DNA of 64,000 bases from Sphingomonas sp. DG1-23. GTDB taxonomy: Bacteria; Pseudomonadota; Alphaproteobacteria; Sphingomonadales; Sphingomonadaceae. Every line of letters starts with the position of its first letter. The stretch's first letter is position 1. Of the stretch, positions 42,398-51,820 are shown in pieces. Location of the stretch: positions 62,001-126,000 of the forward strand of contig NZ_JAVAMA010000014.1 in NCBI RefSeq assembly GCF_030730875.1, in the 5' to 3' direction. A program made the position numbers and the translations under genes. The notes beneath the pieces were generated by a model. It saw only the letters and a list, made by a program, of their open reading frames with translations, was not told the origin of the DNA and searched no databases.

Positions 42398-43752
42398 TCG
42401 GTCGGGCGGCCGCCCGGCTTCCATTCGGGCCGGGCCTTGCTGTTCGCGAGGCTGGCGAGCGGGGCGACCAGCGACTGGATCGCGCGCGCCATGAACGGCA
42501 GGTCGAGCCGCTCGATCACATCCTCGGGGGTGTGATAGGTCGGCACCGTCGCCCAGCCCGACACGGTGTGCGCGACCACGCCCTTCAGCGCCAATGCATA
42601 ATTGTCCGAGCGCTGGAAGAAGTTCTGCTCGGGATACGGATCGGTGGTGACCAGCGCGCCATGCGCCTTCAGCGTCTCGCCGAAGGTCGAGCGCTCATAC
42701 CCGGTCATCATCATCGTCCCCGCGGGCAATTTGGGGTCCTGCTGGCCGATCATCTCGATCTCGAGATTGGCGACCATTTCGCCGAGCGGCACCGGCGGAT
42801 GCTCGGCGAACCAGCGCGCGCCGAACCCGCCGGCTTCCTCGCTGCCATAAGCGACGAACAAGATGCCGCGGCGATGCTTCTTGCCGACGAGGGAGCGCGC
42901 CAGCTCGAGCACCGCGGCGGTGCCCGAGGCGTCGTCATTGGCGCCGTACATCACCTTGCCGTCGGGGCGGACCCCGAGATGGTCGAGATGCGCGCTGACG
43001 AGCAGCACGCCCGCTGCCGGATCGGTGCCGGGGATATAGCCGAGCGCATTGGTGGTGACCTGCGCCTGCTCGACCAGTCCGGGCAGTTCGAGCGCGATTT
43101 GGGCGCCGTCCTGCGCGGCGAGCTTGTCGAACGCAGCGTCGTCCAGCGCCACGACGGTCGGGCGGAGCCGCGGGGTCTCGCCCTTGATAGTGCGCGGCAG
43201 GCGGGGGCGGCCGCCGATCCGGTCATAATATTCGCGCAACTGGGCATTGGCGCGCAGGATCACCAGCTTGACCTTGGTCGGGTCCACGCCGCCGGCGAAC
43301 TGGAGCCCGTTGACCCCTGCGCCGGTGACGATCACCGCGTCGGCGGCGGGAACGGCCCTGGGGTCGGTGCCGGCATAGACGGCGAGCTTGCCGCGGACCG
43401 GCTGGCCGGTCGAGGAGAAGAGCAGGGGCGCCGCGACGGGCGCGCCATTGGCGGTGAGCACCGGCGCGCCGTCGAGCCGCATGCTGACCAGGTCGACCGG
43501 CTGGGTATAGCCGGTCATCCCCGGTGCGGGGGCGAGGCCATAGCCGCGGAACATCGCGGCGACATAGGCCGCGGCGGCGGCCTCGTCGGGCGTCGCGCTG
43601 CCGCGGCCGCGCAAGCCCGGGCCGGCGAGAATGTCGACATGCGCGCGGACATGCTCGGGCGTGATCCTGGCGGGCGCGCGCTGGGCCGAGGCCGGCGCGG
43701 CGAGGCCCGTCGCCAGCGCGCCGGCGAGGAGGAGGGTCTTCAGTTTGTGCAT
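42394..43752 (-). CDS. Exported M28-family zinc aminopeptidase with PA-like insert
   Basis: 452 residues from the ATG at 43752: signal peptide KLKTLLLAGALATGLAAPASA then AQ cleavage region. After RITPEHVRAHVDILAGPGLR comes a protease-associated-like insertion (about 130-230), then the di-zinc catalytic core: SAHLDHLGVRPDGK, YGANDDASGTAAVLELARSL, FVAYGSEEAGGFGARWF and the late Asp/His region (ERSTFGETLKAHGALVTTDP, then HTPEDVIERLD). The ligands His, Asp, Glu-Glu and a terminal His are all present, so an active periplasmic or secreted aminopeptidase is expected. Coupled to the downstream 76-residue gene. Confidence 0.92.
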   Translation of the reverse strand: MHKLKTLLLAGALATGLAAPASAQRAPARITPEHVRAHVDILAGPGLRGRGSATPDEAAAAAYVAAMFRGYGLAPAPGMTGYTQPVDLVSMRLDGAPVLTANGAPVAAPLLFSSTGQPVRGKLAVYAGTDPRAVPAADAVIVTGAGVNGLQFAGGVDPTKVKLVILRANAQLREYYDRIGGRPRLPRTIKGETPRLRPTVVALDDAAFDKLAAQDGAQIALELPGLVEQAQVTTNALGYIPGTDPAAGVLLVSAHLDHLGVRPDGKVMYGANDDASGTAAVLELARSLVGKKHRRGILFVAYGSEEAGGFGARWFAEHPPVPLGEMVANLEIEMIGQQDPKLPAGTMMMTGYERSTFGETLKAHGALVTTDPYPEQNFFQRSDNYALALKGVVAHTVSGWATVPTYHTPEDVIERLDLPFMARAIQSLVAPLASLANSKARPEWKPGGRPTE

Positions 43753-44537
43753 GTTGCCCCGGTGGTTGGATGTGGGAGCGAGCTTAGGAAGCGGCGGGAC
43801 GGAGGGCAACGGGGCGCGAGTGACAAGATCCGAATTGGTTGACACGGTTGACACGATATCGCGTTTGTCCGGCTGCGGTTGACACGATAAGTTGTTGATA
43901 TCATTCAACGTTGGCTGGCGGCCCCGCTTGCGACGGGACACCGACGCGGCATGCGCGCGCCACCGACGCGCCACCTGGGTCACACCGACGCGACGCGTAC
44001 GCGACGTCTGCGCGACACTACGGCCGCATCTGCGCGACTGTGATGCGTCCGCGAAGTTGCGATCATCGATCCCGACCGTGTCAAAGGGCAAGCCGGCAAA
44101 GCCGGCCGCCCGAGGCAAGCAGGTGAAATCCTATTTTGCAAGGGGATGGGCGAGACGGATTGCGAGCGGAACGCATTCGCCATCAGAACCGGAAGCGAGC
44201 GGAAGCTGGATCGCGGCTGCACATGACGGTGAGAGAAGGCGCCTTGGCGGCGGCATCATGAACTGTAGGCGGATGCACACCTGCTCGCGGATCGGGCGAA
44301 TCAGATGGTTCTGGCAATCATCCTTTTCGGCGATATTCCTGCTCGCCGTGACTGTCTTCTTGCCCCGATTGCTCCTGCTGCAGTGGGCGCTGGCTGCTGC
44401 TGGCCTCGATTTGGTTCGGGCAGCACCTCAAAGGGTGGCGACTGCCGCCGACGACCTCCGGGTGATGCGCACCGAGCAAGGACCCAGCTTGACTTGTAGG
44501 AAAGTTCTTGTTTTGTTCCATATCGGAGGTGGGGCTT
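43753..44537. other. Long intergenic region (785 bases) with direct repeats, upstream of the toxin-like gene
   Basis: No supported gene. Three GGTTGACACG copies occupy 43837-43889, and a patch with three ACCGACGCG units lies at about 43939-44000 (CACCGACGCGG, CACCGACGCGCC, CACCGACGCGACG). From 44300 to 44530 composition becomes mixed, and a hydrophobic frame (44258 onward) overlaps the toxin-like gene but lacks a ribosome site. The region may be the remnant of an insertion that delivered the toxin-immunity pair. Confidence 0.5.
43837..43889. repeat. Three direct repeats GGTTGACAC(GATA)
   Basis: Copies at 43837-43845 (GGTTGACAC), 43846-43858 (GGTTGACACGATA, directly abutting the first) and 43877-43889 (GGTTGACACGATA). 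They lie about 85-140 bases upstream of the minus-strand peptidase start. Abutting then spaced by 18 bases. Could be binding sites for a regulator of the peptidase gene, or TTGACA-containing promoter elements, or a recombination scar. Confidence 0.6.
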
Positions 44538-45557
44538 ATGCAAGGACGAGAAACGGATTTCGGCACTCTGGCGCGGATAGCTTTTCGTTTTTATCTCCGC
44601 ACCGGCCGCAGAATAGCACCGAACACAGCGATCGAACTGAAGTTCAATCCTTACCACGATCCACGGAATGGCCAATTTACCTTCGCGCCGGGAGGTCAGC
44701 TCTCGCTTCGGAGCGGGGCATTGTCGCCCCGAAACTATGCATCCGCACCCCCCGGCGGTCCCACCGGCCGGGGTGGTCGCGGGGGGCGGGGCCGGCGTTC
44801 CAGCAACAGCGAAGCCTTTCGAGACCCTATGCTGTTGCATCAGGTGTTTCCGGGTCTGCAATCGCCGGCAGCGCGCTCGATAATCTCAGCGGCGGATTAT
44901 TTCTTCGATCTCACCGGTCCGGCGAGCGTACTGAATGCGGAACTCAGTTTGCTGAGGGCGAACGCCCTGCTGGCGCAGATTCAAAAGATCGACCCCAATT
45001 ATCGTGTTCGCAGTCGCGGGATGACCAATCCCGAGACGGCGGCGGGCTGGAAGACCTATCTTGCCGGGTTGCGCATGGATCGTGCTGCCGCTCTCTATGG
45101 CGCTCGCGGTGAAACCGGACCTTTGCAAGTGGAGACTTTGCGGTTTCTGCAGGAGCGCGTCGACGCTGCCTATGCGGAGGGCCTGAAGAGGCTGAAGGCT
45201 GGAAAGATAGATACCCGCCTTTCGGACCGTGTCGGTTTGGGGAACTTTATCGACCTGACCGTACGAAAGGAGCTGAGGGAATTTTACAATATATACGGCA
45301 TTCAGTTGACAAAGGCGTCCCCGGTTCGCGTAGTCCCGAGGGAGTATTGGACCAAAGGAGAAGAAAGGACGTTCTCGATACCGGATTCTCGCGTTGGAAG
45401 AGTGGCATTTGATATGACCCTTCATCAAAAGACGCTTGGAACTCCGCAAATAAGAAATTTCTTTGGAAGTGATTTTCAGCCAGATGTCATAATAATAGTG
45501 AGGCCAACGCAGTTGGGTCGTGGAAGTACATATGCGATAACCCGCCCAAGGAGCTGA
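44538..45557 (+). CDS. Putative secreted polymorphic-toxin-like protein
   Basis: 339 residues from the ATG at 44538, which has GGAGG eight bases upstream. Residues ~36-53 contain LKFNPYHDPRNGQFTFAPGG, the 'NPxHDPxNGxF' motif found in many phage-head-associated and polymorphic-toxin proteins with variable C-termini. A Gly/Arg/Pro linker follows (PPGGPTGRGGRGGRGRR, about 75-92), then a helical middle domain (100-230) and a C-terminal mixed domain with RVGRVAFDMTLHQKTLGTPQ, IRNFFGSDFQPDVIIIVRPT and QLGRGSTYAITRPRS. The 3' part is clearly less GC-rich than its neighbours. The next gene starts three bases after its stop and looks like an immunity gene. I do not recognise the catalytic domain. Confidence 0.7.
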   Translation: MQGRETDFGTLARIAFRFYLRTGRRIAPNTAIELKFNPYHDPRNGQFTFAPGGQLSLRSGALSPRNYASAPPGGPTGRGGRGGRGRRSSNSEAFRDPMLLHQVFPGLQSPAARSIISAADYFFDLTGPASVLNAELSLLRANALLAQIQKIDPNYRVRSRGMTNPETAAGWKTYLAGLRMDRAAALYGARGETGPLQVETLRFLQERVDAAYAEGLKRLKAGKIDTRLSDRVGLGNFIDLTVRKELREFYNIYGIQLTKASPVRVVPREYWTKGEERTFSIPDSRVGRVAFDMTLHQKTLGTPQIRNFFGSDFQPDVIIIVRPTQLGRGSTYAITRPRS

Positions 45558-45559
45558 GC

Positions 45560-45895
45560 ATGGAATCATATAAGCCCTATGTTCCGCAGGATCTGGATGA
45601 ACTCACCGATCTGATCGGATCGATGGTGTTGGGTTCTCCCAATTTTGTTGATACTTCCGGTTATTTTCCTGACAGGACGATAGAATCCGAGTATTTCGCG
45701 CTCAGCGAAGCACTCAAGGTCGTTCGAGCCGATCTGGGCGAGGAACGATATACCAAGCTGGTCGCGATGATGGACCGAACCAAAGCCTTTTTCACCTCAC
45801 CGGTTGACGAGGATTCAGACGAGGTTTGGGTTGGAAGAAACCTGCTGCTCGAGATGTTGGAGCTGGTTGACGAGGCGATCCGCTCGCAGGGATAG
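45560..45895 (+). CDS. Putative immunity protein for the upstream toxin-like protein
   Basis: 111-residue acidic, mostly helical cytoplasmic protein. The ATG at 45560 has AAGGAG upstream, and only two bases separate it from the stop of the toxin-like gene, so the two must be co-expressed. Segments: YVPQDLDELTDLIGSMVLG, SEYFALSEALKVVRADLGEE, ERYTKLVAMMDRTKAFF and LLEMLELVDEAIRSQG. The small size, acidity and placement are typical for immunity proteins that bind a basic toxin domain. No specific family recognised. Lower GC than surrounding genes. Confidence 0.65.
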   Translation: MESYKPYVPQDLDELTDLIGSMVLGSPNFVDTSGYFPDRTIESEYFALSEALKVVRADLGEERYTKLVAMMDRTKAFFTSPVDEDSDEVWVGRNLLLEMLELVDEAIRSQG

Positions 45896-45973
45896 CGGTA
45901 TTGTCGGCCTGCCACCGCCGCGTCAGCGACGCTGGGGTGACGGAAGGGGCCGCGAGAGAAGCGCAGCCTTGAT

Positions 45974-46432
45974 CTAGACGCCCCGCTTGACCGCCACCAC
46001 CGCCGCATCGAGCGCCTGCAGGAAGCGCGAGCGGTCCGCCGCCGCGAAGGGCTTGGGACCGCCGAGCTGGTCGCCGCCGGCGCGGAGGTCGGCCATGATC
46101 GCGCGGGTCGCGATGGCGCCGCCGATCGAGCTGGTGGTGAAGGGCTTGCCGGTGGGGGCGAGGACGCGGGCGCCGGCCTTGAGCGCGCGGTCGGCGAGGA
46201 GGATGTCGGCGGTGATCACGATCGCGCCGGGGGCCGATTGTTCGGCGATCCAGTCGTCGGCGGCGTCGAAGGCGTCGCTCACCACCTGCCGGCTGAGCAG
46301 GGGGTGGACAGGAACGCGCAGATGCTGGTTGCTGACCACGATTACGGGGACCTCGTGGCGCCACGCGACCTTGTAGATCTCCTCCTTCACCGGGCAGGCA
46401 TCGGCGTCGACGAGGATGCGGGGGGTGGTCAT
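45974..46432 (-). CDS. UPF0178 (DUF188/YaiI) family protein
   Basis: 152 residues from the ATG at 46432 with AAGGAAG upstream. Features of the family: PRILVDADACPVKEEIYKVA at the N-terminus, VIVVSNQHLRVP, DAADDWIAEQSAPGAIVITA then DILLADRALKAGARVLAPTG. The fold is PIN/NYN-like and conserved Asp residues (VDADACP, TADILLAD) suggest a metal-dependent nuclease, but no activity is established for the family. Standalone gene, convergent with the immunity-like gene, with intergenic repeats directly upstream. Confidence 0.93.
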   Translation of the reverse strand: MTTPRILVDADACPVKEEIYKVAWRHEVPVIVVSNQHLRVPVHPLLSRQVVSDAFDAADDWIAEQSAPGAIVITADILLADRALKAGARVLAPTGKPFTTSSIGGAIATRAIMADLRAGGDQLGGPKPFAAADRSRFLQALDAAVVAVKRGV

Positions 46433-46451
46433 GGGCTTCCTTCTCCGCTTT

Positions 46452-46475
46452 TTCTCGTTCTCGTTCTCGTTCTCG
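46452..46475. repeat. Hexanucleotide tandem repeat (TTCTCG)4
   Basis: Four perfect TTCTCG units (46452-46475) 20 bases upstream of the UPF0178 start codon, next to an inverted intergenic repeat. Being outside the coding region it cannot shift the frame, but copy-number change could alter promoter spacing. Confidence 0.8.
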
Positions 46476-46477
46476 TA

Positions 46478-46548
46478 CTCCTGCGAAAGCAGGAGCCCGG
46501 GGCCGCATGCGGGCCGCCCGTGACTCTGGGCTCCTGCTTTCGCAGGAG
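46478..46548. repeat. Paired inverted intergenic repeat, family A copy 1
   Basis: CTCCTGCGAAAGCAGGAGCCC (46478-46498; 21 bases, itself a CTCCTGC/GCAGGAG hairpin) is the exact reverse complement of 46528-46548. The same unit in the same paired arrangement occurs at 63072-63150. It is REP/BIME-like. Next to it at about 46593-46677 lies another pair-like element (GTGCTGCGCTTGTCGAAGCA and CCTTCGACACGCCCAGGGCG). Confidence 0.85.
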
Positions 46549-46705
46549 CGCAAGGGCAAGACACGCCTCGCGTCGCGGACCGCCCCTCAACGCCGTTCGT
46601 GCTGCGCTTGTCGAAGCACCATTCTTCCAACCCAGGCAGAAGCTCGGCCCCTTCGACACGCCCAGGGCGAACGGGGAGAGGGCCGGAATCCCGACGCCTG
46701 CGGGG

Positions 46706-48454
<1,749 letters not shown>

Positions 48455-48533
48455 GGAACCGCGCACATGGGGGTGCGGACGAGGAAGGGCAAGCGATTTC
48501 GGGGTTAATTGCGGCAAGCCCTGAGGCGGACGG

Positions 48534-48971
48534 CTACATCTCGAAGTCGATTTGCACGCTGGGGGCGGAGCGCTGGTGCGGACCGTGATGGACTGCCTCG
48601 ACATTGTTGCCGTCGGGGTCGAGCAGGAAGGCGGCGTAATAGCCGGGGTGGTAATTGGGGCGATCGCCGGGAGCGCCATTGTCCTTGCCGCCCGCGGCGA
48701 GCCCGGCGCGGTAGAAGGCGTCGACCATGGCCTGGTCCTTCGCCTGGAAGGCGAGATGGTGGCGGCCGGTGAGCTTGCCGGCGGCTTCGGGGCCGTCTTT
48801 GGTCGAGACGAAGAGCTCGTCGTACCAGAAATGGCTGTCGGCGCTGCCGCCTTCGGGGATGCCGAGCACCTCGAACACCGCGGCGTAGAAGGCGCGGCTG
48901 GCGGCGAGGTCGGCGACGACCAACTGGACATGGTCGATCAGGCGACCGCGGTGGAGTTGCATGGCTTCCAT
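48534..48971 (-). CDS. VOC (glyoxalase/bleomycin-resistance) family protein
   Basis: 145 residues from the ATG at 48971 (48962 is an alternative). One pair of beta-alpha-beta-beta-beta modules: RLIDHVQLVVADLAASRAFY, then HHLAFQAKDQAMVDAFYRAG and YYAAFLLDPDGNNVEAVHHG. Metal-ligand candidates are the His near residue 15, the His-His at ~71 and the Glu in NNVEAV. Family members include dioxygenases, isomerases and antibiotic-binding proteins; no specific substrate can be assigned. Standalone. Confidence 0.9.
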   Translation of the reverse strand: MEAMQLHRGRLIDHVQLVVADLAASRAFYAAVFEVLGIPEGGSADSHFWYDELFVSTKDGPEAAGKLTGRHHLAFQAKDQAMVDAFYRAGLAAGGKDNGAPGDRPNYHPGYYAAFLLDPDGNNVEAVHHGPHQRSAPSVQIDFEM

Positions 48972-49070
48972 GCTTGCAGGAACCTGCAGGCGCGGATCTG
49001 GTTCCGGGCGCGTAATTAAGCGGGGGTTCAGCGGCGGGGGGCGAAGCTCGGGCTCGCAGGGAGAATAGCC

Positions 49071-49487
49071 ATGCGCATGCTCGCAATCGGAATCACCGCG
49101 TTCGTCGTCACCGCGGCACTGCTCGTCACCGCCGCGCCGGCTTCGGCGCAGATTGCCGGATCGATGCGCGGGCTTTCGGGAAGCCCGTCGATCCGCGGCG
49201 ACATCCTCCGCGCGCCGCCCGCCGATCCGGGACTGGTGCAGCGCGTTTCGATCTCGCGCGAGATGGGCGGGATCCGCGATGCGATCCGCGGCGGGCGCGC
49301 GGCGGGGCAGCTCAGCCGAAGCGAGGCGCGGGCGCTGCGTCGCGAGGGCCAGCGGATCGAGGCGATGGGCGCGCGGCTCGCGCAGGGCGGCTATACTGCC
49401 GCCGAAGTCGCGATGCTGCGCAGCCGGACCGAGGCGTTGCGCAGCGCGGTGGTGGCGAAGCGCAGCCAGGGAGTGGGGGGCCGATAG
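49071..49487 (+). CDS. Exported hypothetical protein (138 aa)
   Basis: 138 residues, ATG at 49071 with GGGAG upstream. Signal peptide MRMLAIGITAFVVTAALLVT followed by AAPASAQ. The mature ~112 residues are Arg/Gly-rich with a helical stretch: EMGGIRDAIRGGRAAGQLSR, SEARALRREGQRIEAMGARL, then YTAAEVAMLRSRTEALRSAV. The GQLSRSEARALRRE segment resembles small periplasmic proteins that bind metal or sense stress, but no family can be named. It ends about 80 bases before the effector-like gene. Confidence 0.78.
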   Translation: MRMLAIGITAFVVTAALLVTAAPASAQIAGSMRGLSGSPSIRGDILRAPPADPGLVQRVSISREMGGIRDAIRGGRAAGQLSRSEARALRREGQRIEAMGARLAQGGYTAAEVAMLRSRTEALRSAVVAKRSQGVGGR

Positions 49488-49569
49488 CTTCGCGGTCCGC
49501 TTCGTACGTGCTATGACCCGCGTGCCAGTTCCAAGCCGCGCGTCGAACCCCAGCACGGAAAGTGCGCCG

Positions 49570-50205
49570 ATGCCCCGGATCCTGCCGCCGCCGACGAAAT
49601 ACGATCCGCTGCGGCTGGTCCAGGCCAAGGCGGCGGGGCCGGCCGCGCCGGGTGTCGCGATCCCGCCGACCCGTTTCGATCCCGGCGTGCTGCATCGCGC
49701 GATGGTGATCCAGCGGGCGGCCGCGGCGGCGAGCCCTGCGGCCGCAGCCGCCGCGGCAGGCGGCGGCGCGGCCAACAGCAACGATACGCCCGCCGTCACC
49801 TATGCGCGCGGCCTGTCGCAGGCGGAACGCGAGCACTGCCTCAAGCAGGATGCAGTGATCGGCAGCGACCAGCCCGGGAAGAGCGAAGTCCTGATTCATC
49901 TCCAGAAGCAGGCGGCGGATTGCCTGGCGGTCTGGCTGGTCGAGAAGCATGGCGGAGCCTATGGCAAAGGCCTGAACATCGACTGGCTCAACGCCTGCTC
50001 CAGGAAAGTGAAGATACTCAATGTATCAGTAATCAGTGAAATTAAAAGTGGAGTTATAAAAGCGACGAATCCGAAAGTGATTAGGGCAAACAAGAGAAAG
50101 TATCTTACTACCGGTGACGAGGCGGCAATATTGCTCTTCAGAGGATTTGTTCTTGCCGGCGACACCCTTTGCCCGCCGGGAGCGGTGGCAACGGCCAAGA
50201 AATAG
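49570..50205 (+). CDS. Putative secreted effector with PPPTxxxP / VQAK / IQRA leader repeats
   Basis: 211 residues from the ATG at 49570 (GGAA upstream; ATG 49513 gives a longer form without a ribosome site). The N-terminus MPRILPPPTKYDPLRLVQAK then PPTRFDPGVLHRAMVIQRAA shows two copies of a PPT-[KR]-[YF]-D-P...-(V)QAK/IQRA unit. Similar repeats begin many large bacterial toxin-like proteins. An Ala/Gly linker (about 55-75) leads to a C-terminal domain, AVTYARGLSQAEREHCLKQD, with a Cys-containing middle (QKQAADCLAVWLVEKHGGAY) and VSVISEIKSGVIKATNPKV. Bases ~50010-50130 are strikingly AT-rich against the rest. No domain recognised and no immunity gene is apparent downstream (next gene is antisense, three bases away). 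Confidence 0.65.
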   Translation: MPRILPPPTKYDPLRLVQAKAAGPAAPGVAIPPTRFDPGVLHRAMVIQRAAAAASPAAAAAAAGGGAANSNDTPAVTYARGLSQAEREHCLKQDAVIGSDQPGKSEVLIHLQKQAADCLAVWLVEKHGGAYGKGLNIDWLNACSRKVKILNVSVISEIKSGVIKATNPKVIRANKRKYLTTGDEAAILLFRGFVLAGDTLCPPGAVATAKK

Positions 50206-50208
50206 TGG

Positions 50209-51369
50209 CTAGAGCGCCTGCGCTGCCGCCCAGCCGCTCGCCCAGGCCCATTGGAAATTATAGCCGCCGAGCCAGCCGGTGACGTCGACTGCCTCGCCGA
50301 TCGCATAGAGGCCGGGGACCTTGCGTGATTCCATCGTCTGCGAGGAGAGTTCGGCGGTGCTGATCCCGCCGATCGTGACTTCGGCCTTGGCGAAGCCTTC
50401 GGTGCCGTTGGGGAGGAAGGACCAGCCGGCGAGGCGGCGTTCGGCCTCTTGGAGCTTGCGGTCGGGCAGATTGGCGAGCTCGCCGGCGAGCGCGAGCTGC
50501 TCGGCGAGCGTTTCGGCGAGGCGATCGGGCAGGGCTTCGGCAAGCGCTTTGCGCAGCGTCGTGCGCGGGCGGGCACGCTTGGCCTCGATCAGCCAGCCGG
50601 GCCCGCGGCCGGGGAGGAAATCCACATGGATCGGTTCGCCGTGACGCCAATAGCTCGAAATCTGGAGGATCGCGGGGCCAGACAGGCCGCGATGGGTGAA
50701 CAATGCGGCTTCGGGAAAGGCGGCCTTGCCGGCGCGGGCGATCACGTCGGTCGCGACGCCGGAGAGTTCGCGGAACAGCGCCTGATCGGGCGGCAGCGTG
50801 AGCGGGACCAATGCCGGGCGGGGCTCGACCACCTTGAGGCCGAAGCGGCGGGCGAGGTCATAGGCGAAGCCGGTGGCGCCCATCTTGGGGATCGACGGGC
50901 CGCCGGTGGCGATCACCAGAGCGGGCGCTTCATCCTCGCCGATCCGGTAGCGACCATCGGCGTGGCGGATTTCGCCGAGGCTGCGGCCGGTGCGGATCGC
51001 GACCTGCCCCGCCGCGCATTCGTCGAGCAGCATCGCGACGACCTGGCGCGCCGGGCCGTCGCAGAAGAGCTGGCCGAGAGTCTTTTCGTGCCACGCGATG
51101 CGGTGACGCTCGACCAGAGCGAGGAAGTCCTGCGCGGTGTAGCGGCCGAGCGCCGATTTGGCGAAATGCGGGTTGGCCGAGAGATAGCGATCGGGCGCGG
51201 TGTGGATATTGGTGAAGTTGCAGCGCCCGCCGCCCGAGATCAGGATCTTCTTGCCGACCTCGCTTGCGTGATCGAGCAGCAGCACCCGCCGGCCGCGCTG
51301 GCCGGCGATCGCCGCGCACATCAGGCCGGCGGCGCCGCCGCCGAGGACGATCGCGTCGTAGTTGGACAT
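50209..51369 (-). CDS. HI0933/YhiN-family FAD/NAD(P)-binding flavoprotein
   Basis: 386-residue cytoplasmic flavoprotein of the BaiN/RdsA-like family. FAD motif SNYDAIVLGGGAAGLMCAAI, then VLLLDHASEVGKKILISGGG followed by RCNFTN, which is diagnostic. Later IATGGPSIPKMGATGFAYDL and the C-terminal YNFQWAWASGWAAAQAL with a second FAD contact (GLYAIGEAVDVTGWLGGYNF). Family members reduce unsaturated or quinone-like substrates, but the role in this organism is unknown. Full length. Confidence 0.92.
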   Translation of the reverse strand: MSNYDAIVLGGGAAGLMCAAIAGQRGRRVLLLDHASEVGKKILISGGGRCNFTNIHTAPDRYLSANPHFAKSALGRYTAQDFLALVERHRIAWHEKTLGQLFCDGPARQVVAMLLDECAAGQVAIRTGRSLGEIRHADGRYRIGEDEAPALVIATGGPSIPKMGATGFAYDLARRFGLKVVEPRPALVPLTLPPDQALFRELSGVATDVIARAGKAAFPEAALFTHRGLSGPAILQISSYWRHGEPIHVDFLPGRGPGWLIEAKRARPRTTLRKALAEALPDRLAETLAEQLALAGELANLPDRKLQEAERRLAGWSFLPNGTEGFAKAEVTIGGISTAELSSQTMESRKVPGLYAIGEAVDVTGWLGGYNFQWAWASGWAAAQAL

Positions 51370-51446
51370 AGATGCGCGTTAGACGGGAAGGGGCAGGTTC
51401 GTAAGCCCTGGCGCGGCGATCGCGGGTTGGGCGAGCGTTCATCGCT

Positions 51447-51553
51447 CCCCTCCCGCTTGCGGGAGGGGTGGGGGAGGGCCTGACGCGCGTGCGTCGGATC
51501 GCGACCTTCCCGTCGGTCCCTCCCCTAACCCCTCCCGCAAGCCGGAGGGGAAC
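51447..51553. repeat. Paired inverted intergenic repeat, family B
   Basis: Left copy contains the hairpin CCCCTCCCGC-TT-GCGGGAGGGG (51447-51468); the right copy (51518-51553), CCCTCCCCTAACCCCTCCCG then CAAGCCGGAGGGG, is its approximate reverse complement. It occupies most of the gap between the flavoprotein gene start and the small HTH-like gene. Confidence 0.75.
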
Positions 51554-51569
51554 CAGAAGAGGGAAGCGA

Positions 51570-51749
51570 CTAATGCAGCTTGGCGATGCTCAGGCCGTCG
51601 AGCTTGGCGCGTTCCTTGACCGATTCCTCGCTGCGGGTCAGCGCCTTGGCGATCGCCTTCAACGCCATGCCTTTTTTGGCGAGCGTGTGCAGCTTCTGGA
51701 TCTCGTCGGTGCGCCATGGCTGGCGGTGGCGTTCGAAACGCTCGGACAT
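51570..51749 (-). CDS. Small SANT/Myb-like helical protein (59 aa)
   Basis: 59 residues from the ATG at 51749 (GGGAGA upstream). HRQPWRTDEIQKLHTLAKKG then MALKAIAKALTRSEESVKER then AKLDGLSIAKLH. The Trp followed by three helices with regularly spaced Leu/Ile resembles a single Myb/SANT-type helix-turn-helix. It could bind DNA, but single-repeat proteins of this sort are uncharacterised in these bacteria. Real by composition, start signal and conserved-looking motif. Confidence 0.78.
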   Translation of the reverse strand: MSERFERHRQPWRTDEIQKLHTLAKKGMALKAIAKALTRSEESVKERAKLDGLSIAKLH

Positions 51750-51820
51750 GTTGGTCTCCCGTTCAGTCTCGCGCAATGCCAGCCGGACGAGGCTGTGACC
51801 AGTTGCAGGAGGAGAATGCG

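Noticed and set aside
43837..43889. Direct repeats considered as a CRISPR array
   Set aside because: Units are only 9-13 bases, two abut directly, and no cas genes are near.
44258..45112. Plus-strand frame with one hydrophobic stretch overlapping the toxin-like gene
   Set aside because: No ribosome site; it overlaps a better-supported frame that has an excellent ribosome site and a known motif.
46452..46475. (TTCTCG)4 considered as a phase-variable tract
   Set aside because: It is outside any coding region and the unit is six bases, so slippage would not shift a reading frame.
49153..49569. Upstream extension of the effector-like gene
   Set aside because: It would overlap the exported 138-residue protein gene almost completely and has no ribosome site; the ATG at 49570 puts the PPPT leader at the N-terminus.
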